Positions 1 to 9,300 of a stretch of 45,618 nucleotides of DNA are shown here, one piece after another. A program made the translations under genes and the position numbers. Source of the stretch: a bacterium (GTDB taxonomy: Bacteria > Krumholzibacteriota > Krumholzibacteriia > LZORAL124-64-63); contig PIVY01000013.1 of NCBI GenBank assembly GCA_003353795.1, positions 1 through 45,618 on the forward strand. Direction: 5' to 3'. Position 1 is the first letter of the stretch, and every line of letters begins with the position of its first letter. The notes beneath the pieces are model-generated. The model was not told where the DNA came from. It saw only the letters and a list, made by a program, of their open reading frames with translations, and made no database searches.

Positions 1-116
1 GGCCGACCCCCGAACATCATCTACATCCTGCTCGATGATCTGGGATTCGGTGAGATCGGCATGCCCGGCATGGCCGTGACTCGCGGCTACAAGACCCCGA
101 ATCTCGACGCGCTGGC
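1..116 (+). pseudogene. sulfatase fragment, plus-strand arm
   Basis: The plus strand reads without interruption through a sulfatase N-terminal segment containing YILLDDLGFGEIG and RGYKTPNLDALA, then enters the reverse complement of the other arm and loses homology. It has no start codon in the window because the window begins inside it. The stretch CGCGGCTACAAGACCCCGAA is identical to bases in the intact sulfatase at 39949-41616, so this arm may derive from another member of the family. Only about 39 codons are present. Confidence 0.7.
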
Positions 117-230
117 CAGATCGTCGAGATTCGGGGTCTTGTATCCGCGAGTCACGGCCATGCCGGGCATGCCTATCTCACCGAATCCCAGGTCATCGAG
201 CAGGATGTAGATGATGTTCGGGGGGCGCCC
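1..230. repeat. 230-bp near-perfect palindrome at the window edge
   Basis: Base i pairs with base 231-i; the centre is TGGCCA at 113-118 and there is no spacer. Arms of 115 bp differ at seven pairs (3/228, 6/225, 39/192, 57/174, 87/144, 110/121, 111/120). Both arms encode the same sulfatase N-terminal segment, running toward the centre from each side. Five differences are third-position silent changes and the other two fall in one codon (Ala GCG versus Asp GAT). The arms therefore look like two natural alleles or paralogues joined tail to tail. This could be a chimeric contig end or a real inverted duplication; the sequence alone cannot decide. Confidence 0.9.
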
Positions 231-410
231 GCCGTTCTTCTCGCGGATTTCGGCCAGCCTTGCGTCGATGGCCACACCGTCGCGAATCCAGCGATCCCCG
301 TTCTGGGCCTCCAGGATCGCGTACTCGGCGTCGTGGATGATGTCTTCCGAGTATCCAGGTCCTGCCAGCGCGATCAGCAGGATTACTGGCATCAGGACAA
401 CGTTTCGCAT
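87..410 (-). CDS. arylsulfatase, N-terminal part only
   Basis: The ATG at 410-408 follows a strong GAGGAG ribosome site (about 416-421). The product begins with a signal peptide (MRNVVLMPVILLIALAGPG, cleavage near residue 22), then a helical segment (EYAILEAQNGDRW) and the sulfatase metal-binding start YILLDDLGFG, where the paired Asp normally binds calcium. The same order is seen in the intact enzyme at 39949-41616. Homology stops at the palindrome centre near 116; the remaining codons to the stop at 87 are read from the opposite arm and are meaningless. The catalytic Cys region is not present. It is divergent from an AraC regulator, a usual arrangement for inducible sulfatases. Secreted sulfate-ester hydrolase is the family role; the substrate is unknown. 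Confidence 0.8.
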   Translation of the reverse strand: MRNVVLMPVILLIALAGPGYSEDIIHDAEYAILEAQNGDRWIRDGVAIDARLAEIREKNGGRPPNIIYILLDDLGFGEIGMPGMAVTRGYKTPNLDDLASASRFGVL

Positions 411-534
411 CGTGATCTCCTCAAACAAGGTCTGGGTCCGTCGCCAGGGTTGAACGACATGGCGCGATATCTCATTCATGTGGATCATGACTAGGCCGAT
501 CCGGGCAACGACCACATCAAGAAAGCGAACGGTG

Positions 535-1527
535 ATGGCAGGGCTCACACGGGCGAAACAGCGACGCGGCATCCAGCTGGGCTCGGCGGCCCCCTCCGCC
601 GTGTTCACGAGCTCCATTGTTGATTTCGACCGTTACACGGAGCTCATGCAGCGATGGGATCTCCAGACCTGGCTGCTCAGTTCCGGGGGATTTCGGGCCG
701 AATTGCTGTACTACGTCGACCCTGAACGCGGTCACCATTATTCGCATACGACCTTCCACAGTACGGTGCGGCAGATCGGCTCCCCGCCGCCCCGTTTGCG
801 GACGTTCGTGATACCGGCCAATACGGGCGAATCCTTCATCTGGCGGGGGCACGTCGTTTCCGGCCACGATGTCTTGCTGTTTCCGGCCGGCAGCGAACTC
901 GACGCGAGCGTGAAGGCCCTTTCCGAGGTGCTGGTCGTCTCGATCTCCGAGGAGACCTTTGCCGCGCACGCCGACGCGCTGGGCTATGGCAACGGCGCGG
1001 ACTTGCTGCGCGAGAACGAGGTTTTCAGGTGTCGCCCGGGCGCCGTGGATCAGCTCCGGAAAGCTCTGCTTCGCTACGAAGGTGCGCTGTTACAACAGGG
1101 GGACGAGTCCTCGTCGCCACTGTTCGACGAAGCGCTGGAATCGCTCGTCATGGCGCTTCATTCGACGCCGGATGCCGCGACCCGAGATACTCTCAGGACA
1201 CGCGAACGTGTCGTCCATGAAGTGCAGCGATATGCCGACGAGCACGCGGAGGAGGTGCTCACCGTCCAGGATCTCAGCCAGGTCACCGGCGTGACCATCC
1301 GCACCCTGCAGATCGGCTTCCGGCAGCTCTTCGGGGTGACCCCCAAGGCCTACCTCCGTGCCCAGCGTCTGAACCGGGTTCGGGCGGTTCTCGCCGCACG
1401 CGACGCCGGCACCACCGTCATCGCCGACGTTGCCAACAACTGGGGATTCTGGCACATGGGGCAATTCGCGGCGGACTACCGCAAGCTCTTCGGCGAACTT
1501 CCGTCGCAGACGCTGGGCACCGGCTAG
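535..1527 (+). CDS. AraC-family transcriptional regulator
   Basis: A 330-residue protein from the ATG at 535; upstream in-frame ATGs at 478 and 487 would add a basic, poorly conserved extension, and no start has a strong ribosome site. The N-terminal two thirds (from FTSSIVDFDRYTELMQ) resembles the AraC-binding-like ligand domain. The last ~100 residues form the double helix-turn-helix: VQDLSQVTGVTIRTLQIGFR, then FGVTPKAYLRAQRLNRVR, then the second helix pair ending GFWHMGQFAADYRKLFGELP. It is divergent from the truncated sulfatase at 410, so control of that gene, perhaps in response to a sulfated compound, is a reasonable inference. Its stop overlaps the stop of the convergent gene at 1524 by four bases. 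Confidence 0.85.
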   Translation: MAGLTRAKQRRGIQLGSAAPSAVFTSSIVDFDRYTELMQRWDLQTWLLSSGGFRAELLYYVDPERGHHYSHTTFHSTVRQIGSPPPRLRTFVIPANTGESFIWRGHVVSGHDVLLFPAGSELDASVKALSEVLVVSISEETFAAHADALGYGNGADLLRENEVFRCRPGAVDQLRKALLRYEGALLQQGDESSSPLFDEALESLVMALHSTPDAATRDTLRTRERVVHEVQRYADEHAEEVLTVQDLSQVTGVTIRTLQIGFRQLFGVTPKAYLRAQRLNRVRAVLAARDAGTTVIADVANNWGFWHMGQFAADYRKLFGELPSQTLGTG

Positions 1528-2348
1528 TCGCCCAGCTCCAGCAACCCGGCCTCTTCCATCATGGACAGCTTCATCCGCTCCATGTCGTCGATGGGCAGGG
1601 GTCCGGACACCGAGCCGTCCTTGTAGACGTAGAACTTGGTCTCGCGCTGCATGTCGAAGGTGGCGCCGTCGTGGCGGTTGGTCACCTTCACCGTTCCCAG
1701 CCACAGGCAGACGCAGGTGCCCTCGGGCACCTCGAACACCGCGAAGGTGGTGCCGTAGACGTCGGCGATGGCCTCGGCCGCCTCGATGCGCAGCGGCACG
1801 TCCAGCTTCTCGCCGCCGGTGGTGCCGTAGATCTCGCCCGACCGCACGGCGATGACCATGGGCTCGGGGTTCCAGCGCCGCGGGATCGCCGGCAGCTCCA
1901 CCTCGGCGCCCGGCAGCATGCGGAAGCGGAGCATGTCGCCCAGCTGCAGCTCGAACTCGCTCTCGGGTCCGGTGGTCACGGTCACCGGGTCGACCTTCAT
2001 GAGCATGCCCGTCTCGGTGGGCAGACCCTGCACGCCGCCGGCCTCGACCACGTCGGTCACGTTCCACATGGCGCGGGGGCCGCTGGCGTACTGCCACATG
2101 CCGAAGAGAGCCACCAGGAGCACGGCGGCCGCGGCCAGGGGCACGAACACGCGGAAGCGGTTCGGACGCAGGGGCACGACCGGAGCAGACGCAGGCGCCG
2201 GGGCCTCCGCGGGCGCCTCGCCGGCCAGGAAGGCCGCCTTGGCACGGGCGCGGGCCTCGGACGACGCACGCGGACGGTCGAGCGCGCGCAGGGCCCCGAG
2301 GGCCTGCTGCTCGTCCGGCGTGTGCTGCATGTCGTCGCGGCGGCTCAT
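1524..2348 (-). CDS. FecR-like anti-sigma factor
   Basis: A 274-residue single-pass membrane protein. Residues 1-65 are a charged, Ala/Pro-rich cytoplasmic part (expected to hold the sigma factor), residues about 66-87 are a hydrophobic transmembrane helix, and residues about 110-215 form a FecR-type beta domain with VRSGEIYGTTGGEK and ADVYGTTFAVFEVPEGTCV. The ATG overlaps the TGA of the upstream ECF sigma gene by four bases (2345-2348), which implies translational coupling. In this family the partner holds the sigma factor at the membrane until an envelope signal arrives. The signal is unknown: no TonB receptor or other sensor gene lies nearby. It is convergent with the AraC gene. Confidence 0.85.
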   Translation of the reverse strand: MSRRDDMQHTPDEQQALGALRALDRPRASSEARARAKAAFLAGEAPAEAPAPASAPVVPLRPNRFRVFVPLAAAAVLLVALFGMWQYASGPRAMWNVTDVVEAGGVQGLPTETGMLMKVDPVTVTTGPESEFELQLGDMLRFRMLPGAEVELPAIPRRWNPEPMVIAVRSGEIYGTTGGEKLDVPLRIEAAEAIADVYGTTFAVFEVPEGTCVCLWLGTVKVTNRHDGATFDMQRETKFYVYKDGSVSGPLPIDDMERMKLSMMEEAGLLELGD

Positions 2349-2959
2349 GTCTCTGCTCTCTCCTCGCGGTCCAGATAGCGTCGGAACGCTTGTCCCAGTC
2401 TGTTCACGGCGCGGCTGTGGCGTTGCCGTACGGCTTCGGGTTTGGCGCCGATGATCTCCGCAACGGCATTGCTGTCGAGCTGTTCGTAATCACGCAGCTG
2501 GATCACCTCGCGATCGCTGTCCGACAGCTCGGCCATGGCCTGGCGCACGGCTTCCTGTTCCTGGCGGCGGGCGAGTTGCTGCTCAGGGTGGTCGGTCTCA
2601 TCGGGCAGCACTTCCAGGTGATCGCTCGTGAGCTCGGTGCTGCGGACGGTCTCCTTGTGGCGGCGGCTGCGCCAGTGGTCACGCACGCAATTGGTGGCCA
2701 CCGTGAAGACCCAGCCGGTGGGATCGCGGTCCGGGTCGAGCTGGTCGAGGGCGCGGTTGAGGCGGAGGAAGATCTCGTGAGTCAGGTCCTCGGCCTGATG
2801 AGCGTCCTGGAGCAGTCGGGCCACGTGGCCGTAGATCCGATCGTAAAAGTGGTCGAAGAACGCCTCGAGAGCCGCCGGTTCCTTTCCGCGTACGCGCTGC
2901 AACAGCTCCCTCTGAAGGGGAGCCGCGGCGGCGCGGTTGCTCGGATCCTGCGGTGTCAC
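2345..2959 (-). CDS. ECF-type RNA polymerase sigma factor
   Basis: A 204-residue protein with the two ECF domains. Sigma region 2 is at about residues 30-95 (DLTHEIFLRLNRAL, then PTGWVFTVATNCVRDHWR). Region 4 is at about 140-195 (LSDSDREVIQLRDYEQLD, then PEAVRQRHSRAVNRLGQAF), the helix-turn-helix that contacts the -35 element. The start is GTG at 2959, about ten bases after GAGAAGG. It is the first gene of a two-gene operon with the FecR-like anti-sigma. The promoter in front of it has the same sequence plan as the one in front of the divergent gene at 3157, so it probably transcribes both its own operon and that gene. Confidence 0.93.
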   Translation of the reverse strand: MTPQDPSNRAAAAPLQRELLQRVRGKEPAALEAFFDHFYDRIYGHVARLLQDAHQAEDLTHEIFLRLNRALDQLDPDRDPTGWVFTVATNCVRDHWRSRRHKETVRSTELTSDHLEVLPDETDHPEQQLARRQEQEAVRQAMAELSDSDREVIQLRDYEQLDSNAVAEIIGAKPEAVRQRHSRAVNRLGQAFRRYLDREERAET

Positions 2960-2985
2960 GGGCGTCTGACCTTCTCGGACTGATT

Positions 2986-3011
2986 ACGAGTTCCCAGCGC
3001 CCGCCGTGACA
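2986..3011 (-). promoter_or_regulatory. predicted ECF promoter, sigma/anti-sigma operon
   Basis: On the minus strand TGTCACGG (-35, 3011-3004) is followed by CGTA (-10, 2989-2986), with 17 bases between TGTCAC and CGTA. Transcription would start near 2979, about 20 bases before the GTG. The architecture matches the divergent promoter at 3035-3061 base for base in both elements and in spacing, which points to autoregulation. Confidence 0.6.
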
Positions 3012-3034
3012 TGTCGACAAAAGTGGACTGGGCC

Positions 3035-3061
3035 TGTCACGGTTGTTTGGGCGACTTCGTA
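3035..3061 (+). promoter_or_regulatory. predicted ECF promoter, gene at 3157
   Basis: TGTCACGG at 3035-3042 and CGTA at 3058-3061, again with 17 bases between TGTCAC and CGTA. CCGTGACA (3004-3011) and TGTCACGG (3035-3042) are perfect inverted repeats with centres 31 bp apart, about three helical turns. The leader to the ATG at 3157 would be about 90 bases. Confidence 0.6.
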
Positions 3062-3156
3062 GAGGGGGTGTTCAGGGCGGCGAGCCCACTGTACCCAGGG
3101 TCGACCGGCGGCAACCGGAAGATCCGGACCACCCCCTCTCAGAACGGGAGACTACT

Positions 3157-4119
3157 ATGACGCAGGGAATTGGACAAGTCACACGTGCAATGACCGGCCT
3201 GGCGCTGGTCGCGGCCATCGCCATGGTCCCAGCCGCGCACGCCCAGGAGGGTCCCACCCTCATGCTCCATTTTGACAACCTGGCGCCCCTGAACGAAGCC
3301 GCCGAGGGCCTCTACGAGGGCTGGGCCATCGTGGACGGCGCGCCCGTCTCCACCGGAGTCTTCAACGTCAATGACATGGGCCAGCCCGTCGAGCCCGGCG
3401 GCGGCGGCGTCATCGAAGAGTTCACGCCCGCCAGTGACATCACCGGCGCCACCGATATCAAGATCTCCATCGAGCCCGCCGATGACATGGATCCCGGCCC
3501 GTCGGGCCTCATCATCCTGGGCGGCATGCTCTCGGGTGACGTCGCCTCCCTCGCCACCGGCCTCGAGGGCGTATCCGCCGCGGCGGGTTGCTACATCCTG
3601 GCCACCCCCAGCGACAACGATTCCAACCCCGACAACGACAACGAGGGCATCTGGTGGCTGCAGATGCCGGGCCCCGTGGCCGGTCTGACCGATCTGCCCG
3701 ACATCGGCCCCAACTGGACCTACGAGGGCTGGGTCGTCGACGTCTCCGGTGGCATGCCCATGCCCTACACCAGCGGCACCTTCGCGACGGGCGACGGCTT
3801 CGACAGCGATGCCGCCGGACCGATGGGCGGCGGCCCGCCCTTCCCCGGCCAGGACTACGTGGCGTTCCAGGGCGGCCCGGTGCTGGACCTCGCCAGCGGT
3901 GATTTCGCCGCGGTGATCTCCATCGAGCCGGTGCCCGACAACGGCCCCGGTCCCTTCCAGCTCAAGCCGCTGGCCGGCATGATCGCCCAGGGATCCACCG
4001 GTGGCTGCGTGGACAACATGACCGACGCCACCTTCCCCAGCGGTCAGGCCATGCTCATGGGCATGGTGGCCACCGAGACGGCCAGCTGGACCGAGGTGAA
4101 GGGGATGTTCGAGGAGTAG
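3157..4119 (+). CDS. secreted protein with two RskA-like repeats
   Basis: A 320-residue exported protein. The ATG at 3157 follows GGGAG by six bases, and a signal peptide ends near AAHAQ. The mature part holds two copies of one domain. The first has YEGWAIVDGAPVSTGVF and KISIEPADDMDPGPSG; the second has YEGWVVDVSGGMPMPYTSG and VISIEPVPDNGPGPFQL. The YEGW..(G).P...G.F pattern resembles the extracytoplasmic domain of RskA-type anti-sigma-K factors, but there is no membrane anchor or cytoplasmic sigma-binding part. It is probably under the adjacent ECF sigma factor. The tail SWTEVKGMFEE resembles the tail of the secreted protein at 21564. Function is unknown; sensing or sequestering in the envelope is a guess. 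Confidence 0.7.
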   Translation: MTQGIGQVTRAMTGLALVAAIAMVPAAHAQEGPTLMLHFDNLAPLNEAAEGLYEGWAIVDGAPVSTGVFNVNDMGQPVEPGGGGVIEEFTPASDITGATDIKISIEPADDMDPGPSGLIILGGMLSGDVASLATGLEGVSAAAGCYILATPSDNDSNPDNDNEGIWWLQMPGPVAGLTDLPDIGPNWTYEGWVVDVSGGMPMPYTSGTFATGDGFDSDAAGPMGGGPPFPGQDYVAFQGGPVLDLASGDFAAVISIEPVPDNGPGPFQLKPLAGMIAQGSTGGCVDNMTDATFPSGQAMLMGMVATETASWTEVKGMFEE

Positions 4120-4150
4120 GCGAGACCTGCGATCGTCTGCGACTCCATGG

Positions 4151-4178
4151 GCGCGCCCGGTCTGTCGGCCGGGCGCGC
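4151..4178 (+). terminator. strong hairpin after the secreted repeat gene
   Basis: A perfect 10-bp stem GCGCGCCCGG / CCGGGCGCGC with an 8-base loop, 31 bases after the stop at 4119. No T-run follows, so it may be a terminator that needs help or only an mRNA end-protecting structure. Confidence 0.45.
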
Positions 4179-4297
4179 TGCTGTCTGCGAGGTTCGGGGC
4201 CAGATTCGCCTCAATCCAGGGACATTTACCGCGATAACCCTTGAGTACCCCTCGGTGCCCTGGGTGAGGTCCGTCTCGACGTCAGCAAGGATGAACA

Positions 4298-6283
4298 ATG
4301 TCAGTACTCGTTGTCGATACCAGCGCGATGATCCGCAGGCTCGTCCGGTCCGAACTGGAGCAGGCCGGCTACGAGGTCGTCGAGGCCGAGACCCAGGCCC
4401 ATGCGCTGGAGATCCTGGTCGAAGTGCCGGGCATCCAGCTGATGACGCTGGGCGTGGTGCTCGACGGCGGCGACGGATTCTCGTTCCTGCAGGAGCTGTC
4501 CTCGGCCGAGAACCAGGCCCGACTGGCGCCCACGCGGAACCAGCGGGTGCCCTCGGTCTTCGTGACCTCGTCGGATACCGAGGAGAACCGCCTGCGGGGC
4601 TTCAAGGTCGGCGCTGCCGATTTTATCCAGAAGCCGTGGCCCAAGGGCGAGTTGAAACGGACCGTGGACCGGATTCTCGGATCCGACTCGGCGCTGGCCG
4701 GTCTCTCGGTCCTCATCGTCGACGACAGCCCGTCGGCCCGGGAGATCGTCTCCAGTTGCCTCGAACAGCTTGGCGTCAACACCTACATGGCCGACGACGG
4801 CGACTCCGGCTACGCGATCCTCGAGCAGATGGAAGGCGCGATCGACCTGGTCGTCACCGACCTGAAGATGAAGAACATGGACGGCGACGCCCTGTGCCTG
4901 CGCATCCGCAACGATCTGGGTGCCAAGGATCTGCCGGTCATTTTCCTCAGCCGCATCGACGATCGGGAAACCATCCTGAGCCTGTTCAAGATGGGCGCGA
5001 CCGATTACCTGACCAAGCCGTTCTTCCGCGAGGAACTGGTGGCCCGCCTACGGACCCACCTGGAGCGCCAGGCGCTGACCCGCGAACTGCAGAAACACGT
5101 GATGCAGCTCGAGGGATTGAATCAGCTGAAGGATGATTTCCTGGCCGTCTGCTCCCACGATCTGCGCTCGCCGCTGGTGGGCATGATGGGATTCGCCGAC
5201 ATGCTGGCCGACGACGACGACCTGAGCGGCGACCACCGCGAGATGCTCGGCGGCATCAAGGCCTCCGGGGAGTACCTGCTGGAACTGATCAACGACATCC
5301 TCGATCTCGGTCGCATCGACGCGACCAAGGACGACCTGAATGCCGCACCCGTCTCGATCCACCACGTCCTGGAGACGTCGCTGCAGACCCTGCGGTACAT
5401 CGCCAAGCCCAAGGACACGACCCTGTACCTGGTCGACCGCTCCGCCGGCCGCCGCGTCCAGGGTGATCGCAATGCGCTGACCCGGGTCTTCAACAACCTG
5501 ATCTCCAACGCGATCAAGTTCTCGCCGGCCGGCAGCGAGGTCACCGTGACCATCGGTCCGTGCGAGAACGACCGGATGCCGATCACCGTGGTCGACACCG
5601 GCATCGGGATCCCCAACGAGCAGATCCCGCACCTGTTCAGCCGCTACTCCAAGGCCTCGCGCACCGGCACGTCCGGAGAGAAGGGGACCGGCCTCGGTCT
5701 GGTGATCACCCGGGAACTGGTCGAGGCTCACCTCGGAACCGTCGTCGCCTGCAGCGAGGAGGGCAAGGGGTCCACCTTCACGGTGACCTTGCCTGCTCTG
5801 AAGTACTGCGACGACGAGGTGGCGGATCAGGAGATCCTGACCGCCGACATCGCCACCGACGAGGACGAGCCCAAGCGCGTGCTGCTCGTCGACGACGATC
5901 CGACGAACCTCAAGGTCGGTCGGCACATCCTGGAGAAACTGGGTCACGACGTCACGGTGAGCGAGGGCGGCCAAGAGGCCGTCGAGATGTACCGGGAATC
6001 CCTGTCCGGCGACCGCTTCCAGATCGTCCTGATGGACATGGAGATGCCGGGCGTGGACGGACTCGAAGCAAGCCGGCGGATCCGGGCCATCGAGGAAGAC
6101 TTGCCCGAGGAGCATCCCTACGGTCACGATCCGGTGCCGATCCTCGCCATGACCGCCAACACCATCGAGGGACACCTCTCGGCGTGCCTTACCGCGGGCA
6201 TGAACGACTTCCTGACCAAGCCCTTCCGGGTCGACCAGATCCGCCGGGCGCTCGCTCGCTGGAGCGCCCAGACGGTGGCCTGA
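4298..6283 (+). CDS. hybrid histidine kinase, REC-REC-HisKA-HATPase-REC
   Basis: A 661-residue protein with no transmembrane segment, so cytoplasmic. Order: receiver 1 (1-127), receiver 2 (136-255; D142, D143, phospho-acceptor D188, K240), HisKA (about 275-345; H287 in SHDLRSPL), HATPase (about 385-500; N404, DTGIGI 433-438, GTGLGL 463-468), receiver 3 (525-660; D532/D533, D580 in VLMDMEMPGVDG, K641). Receiver 1 is degenerate: the acceptor position is Gly52 (LGVVLDGGDG) and the acidic pair is D7-T8, although K112 remains. Such proteins run internal phosphorelays. No separate output regulator or HPt protein is adjacent. The ATG at 4298 follows AAGGA. The input signal is unknown and could enter through the N-terminal receivers. 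Confidence 0.93.
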   Translation: MSVLVVDTSAMIRRLVRSELEQAGYEVVEAETQAHALEILVEVPGIQLMTLGVVLDGGDGFSFLQELSSAENQARLAPTRNQRVPSVFVTSSDTEENRLRGFKVGAADFIQKPWPKGELKRTVDRILGSDSALAGLSVLIVDDSPSAREIVSSCLEQLGVNTYMADDGDSGYAILEQMEGAIDLVVTDLKMKNMDGDALCLRIRNDLGAKDLPVIFLSRIDDRETILSLFKMGATDYLTKPFFREELVARLRTHLERQALTRELQKHVMQLEGLNQLKDDFLAVCSHDLRSPLVGMMGFADMLADDDDLSGDHREMLGGIKASGEYLLELINDILDLGRIDATKDDLNAAPVSIHHVLETSLQTLRYIAKPKDTTLYLVDRSAGRRVQGDRNALTRVFNNLISNAIKFSPAGSEVTVTIGPCENDRMPITVVDTGIGIPNEQIPHLFSRYSKASRTGTSGEKGTGLGLVITRELVEAHLGTVVACSEEGKGSTFTVTLPALKYCDDEVADQEILTADIATDEDEPKRVLLVDDDPTNLKVGRHILEKLGHDVTVSEGGQEAVEMYRESLSGDRFQIVLMDMEMPGVDGLEASRRIRAIEEDLPEEHPYGHDPVPILAMTANTIEGHLSACLTAGMNDFLTKPFRVDQIRRALARWSAQTVA

Positions 6284-6289
6284 ACCGGG

Positions 6290-6306
6290 GCCGGCTCGTG
6301 GCCGGC
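6290..6306. terminator. short hairpin between convergent genes
   Basis: GCCGGC-TCGTG-GCCGGC lies in the 25 bases between the kinase stop (6283) and the RND pump stop (6309). It is the only structure in the gap and could serve both genes. There is no T-run on either side. Confidence 0.3.
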
Positions 6307-6308
6307 GA

Positions 6309-9300
6309 CTAGTCTCGCCGCCCCCAAACCAGGAATAGCGCCGGCACCACGACCAGGTTCAGCAACGTCGCGGTGACCAGCCCGCCCAGGATCACGATGG
6401 CCATCGGCGCCTGCAATTCCGACCCCGGCCGGTCGCCCGCCAGCGCCAGGGGCACCAGGGCGAGCCCCGTGGTCATGGCCGTCATCATGATGGGATTGAG
6501 CCGCTCCAGCGATCCCTGCATCACCGCGTCCCGCAGCGACCGTCCTTCCACATCCATCAGATGATTGTAGTGCGACACCATGAGGATCCCGTTGCGCACC
6601 GCGATCCCGAACAGCGTGATGAAACCCACCAGCGACGCGATGGAGACGATCCCATCGGTGAGCACCACGCTCACGATCCCGCCGATCAACGCCAGCGGCA
6701 GATTCACCATCACCAGCACCGCCTGGCGCAGATTCCCGAACTCCAGGAACAGCACCACGAGGATGGCCACGATCGACACCAGGCTCAGCAGCGTGACCGT
6801 GCGGGTCGCCCGCTCCTCGCTCTCGAATTGCCCGCCGTAGACCACGAAGTAACCCGGCGGCAGGTCGACGTTCGCATCCAGCCGCGCGCGGATCGCGTCC
6901 ACGGTGCCACGCAGGTCGCCATCCGAGACGTTGGCCTGCACCACGATCTTCCGCTGCACGTTCTCGCGGCTGATGTAGTTGGGGCCCTGGTCCCGCACGA
7001 TGTCGGCCACGTCGGCCAGGGTGACCACGCCGCCCACGGGCGTGTCGACCAGGGTGCCGCGGATGGCGTCCAGGTCGCCGCGAAACTCCGGCGCGTAACG
7101 CACCACCAGATCGTGCCGGTGATCGCCCTCGAAGACCTGCGACGTCTTCACGCCCAGGAAAGCCACGTCGATGACCTCGTCGAGGTCGGCAGAACGCAGG
7201 CCGTGGATGGCCATGCGTTCGCGGTCGGCCTGGATGCGTATCTGCGGCACGTCGGTCTGCTGGTCCACGAAGAGGTCGACCACGCCCTCGACCTGGGCCA
7301 TCTCGTCGCGGATGGTGCCGGCGAGGCGGCGCAGTTCGTAGAGATCGGGCCCGAAGAGCTTGACGGCGATGGCCGCGCGGGTGCCCGACAGCATGTGGTC
7401 GATGCGGTGGGAAATGGGCTGGCCGATGGTGATGTTCACGCCCGGCACCAGGGCGAGCGCCTCGCGCAGTTCGGCCAGCAGCTCGGCCTTGGTTGTTTGC
7501 GACAGGTCGAGCTGCACCTCGAGTTCGTGGGCGTGGGAGCCCAGCGAGTGCTCGTCCAGTTCGGTGCGCCCGGTGCGCCGCGCCGTGGAGGTGACCGCCG
7601 GGTTGGCCAGCAGGATCGCCTCGACCATGTCGCCGAGGGCGTCGGACTCGGCCAGCGCCGTGCCGGGCAATGTGGCCAGGGCCACGTTGAAGGTTCCCTC
7701 GTTGAACTCGGGGAGGAAAGCGCGTCCCAGCATGGGCAGCACGGCCAGCGCGGCGATCACCAGCACGGCCGCCAGGCCGAGAACCAGCCCGCGGAATCGG
7801 AGCACGCCTCGCAACGTCGGCTCGTACACCGCCGCGAGTCGGCGCACCAGCCAGCTTTCGCGCTGGGCGCCGCCGCCCGATGCCGCACGCCGCAGCAGAA
7901 ACGAACTGAGCGCCGGCGTCACCGTCACCGCCACCAGCAGCGACGCGAGGATCGAGATGGCGTAGGCCAGCCCCAGCGGCTTCAGCATGCGCCCCTCGAT
8001 GCCGCCCAGGAAGAACAGCGGCACGAACACCACGATCACGATGAAGGTGGCCATGGCGATGGGGGCGCGGATCTCGCGCGAGGCGGCGGCCACCACGTCG
8101 TCGAACGGGCGCCGGTCGCCCTCGGGAAGCGCCGCGTTCTGCCGCACGCGCCGGTACACGTTCTCCACGTAGATGATCGCGTCGTCCACCAGCACGCCGA
8201 TGGCGATGGCCATGCCGCCGAGGGTCATGGTGTTGACCGTGAAGCCGAGGCCGCGCAGCGCCAGGAAGGCCACCACCAGCGACAGCGGGATGGCCAGCAC
8301 CGAGATCAGCGTGGTCCGCACGTTCATCAGGAACAGCAGCAGCACGATGACCACCAGGATCGCGCCGTCGCGCAGGGCCTCGACCACGTTGGCCACGGCG
8401 ATCTCGATGAAGTCGGCCTGGCGGAAGATGTCGGTGTGGAGCACCACGTCGGCGGGCAGGGAGCCACGCAGTCCGTCGAGGGTGGTCAGGATGGTTTCGG
8501 TGAGCTGGAGGGTGTTGGCCGCGGGCTGTTTGGTGACCACCAGCAGCACGCCGTCCTCGCCGCTGATCGAGGCGGTGCCGATCTTGAACGCCGGGGCGAT
8601 GGCCACCGTTGCCACGTCGCGCACCAGCACGGGCGTGTGACCGCTCACGGCTACCACGGTCTGCTCGATGTCGGCCACCCCGCGCACGCGCCCGATGCCG
8701 CGCAGCAGATGCTCCTGCCCCGACGCCACCAGCACACCGCCGGTGGCGTTGACGTTGGACTCGGCGATGGCCCGATGAATGTGTTCCAGCGTGAGCCCGC
8801 GGGCCGCCAACTCGTGGGGGTCGATCTGCACCTGGTACTGCTGGCTCTCGCCGCCGTACACCAGCACCTGCGCCACCCCCGGCACCGACTGAATGCGGCG
8901 CGCCACGGTAAACTCGGCTGCCGTGCGCAATTCCATGGGCGACGTCTCGTCGGACGTGAGTCCCACCAGCATGATCTCGCCCATGATCGAGGTGATGGGC
9001 GCGAGCAACGGCCGATCCACCTCGGCAGGCAGCACTCCCTCCATGCCCTGCAGCTTCTCGCTCACGATCTGCCGCGCACGGTAGATGTCGGTGCCCCAGT
9101 CGAATTCCACCCACACCGTCGACAGACCCTGGATGGAATTGGACCGCACCCGGCGCACGCCCGCCGCGCCGTTGACCGCGGTCTCGATGGGGAAGGTGAC
9201 GAGCTGCTCGACTTCTTCGGGCGCCATGCCGTGGGCCTCGGTCATGATCGAGACCGTGGGCGCGGTGAGGTCGGGGAACACGTCGATGGGCATGTCCAGG

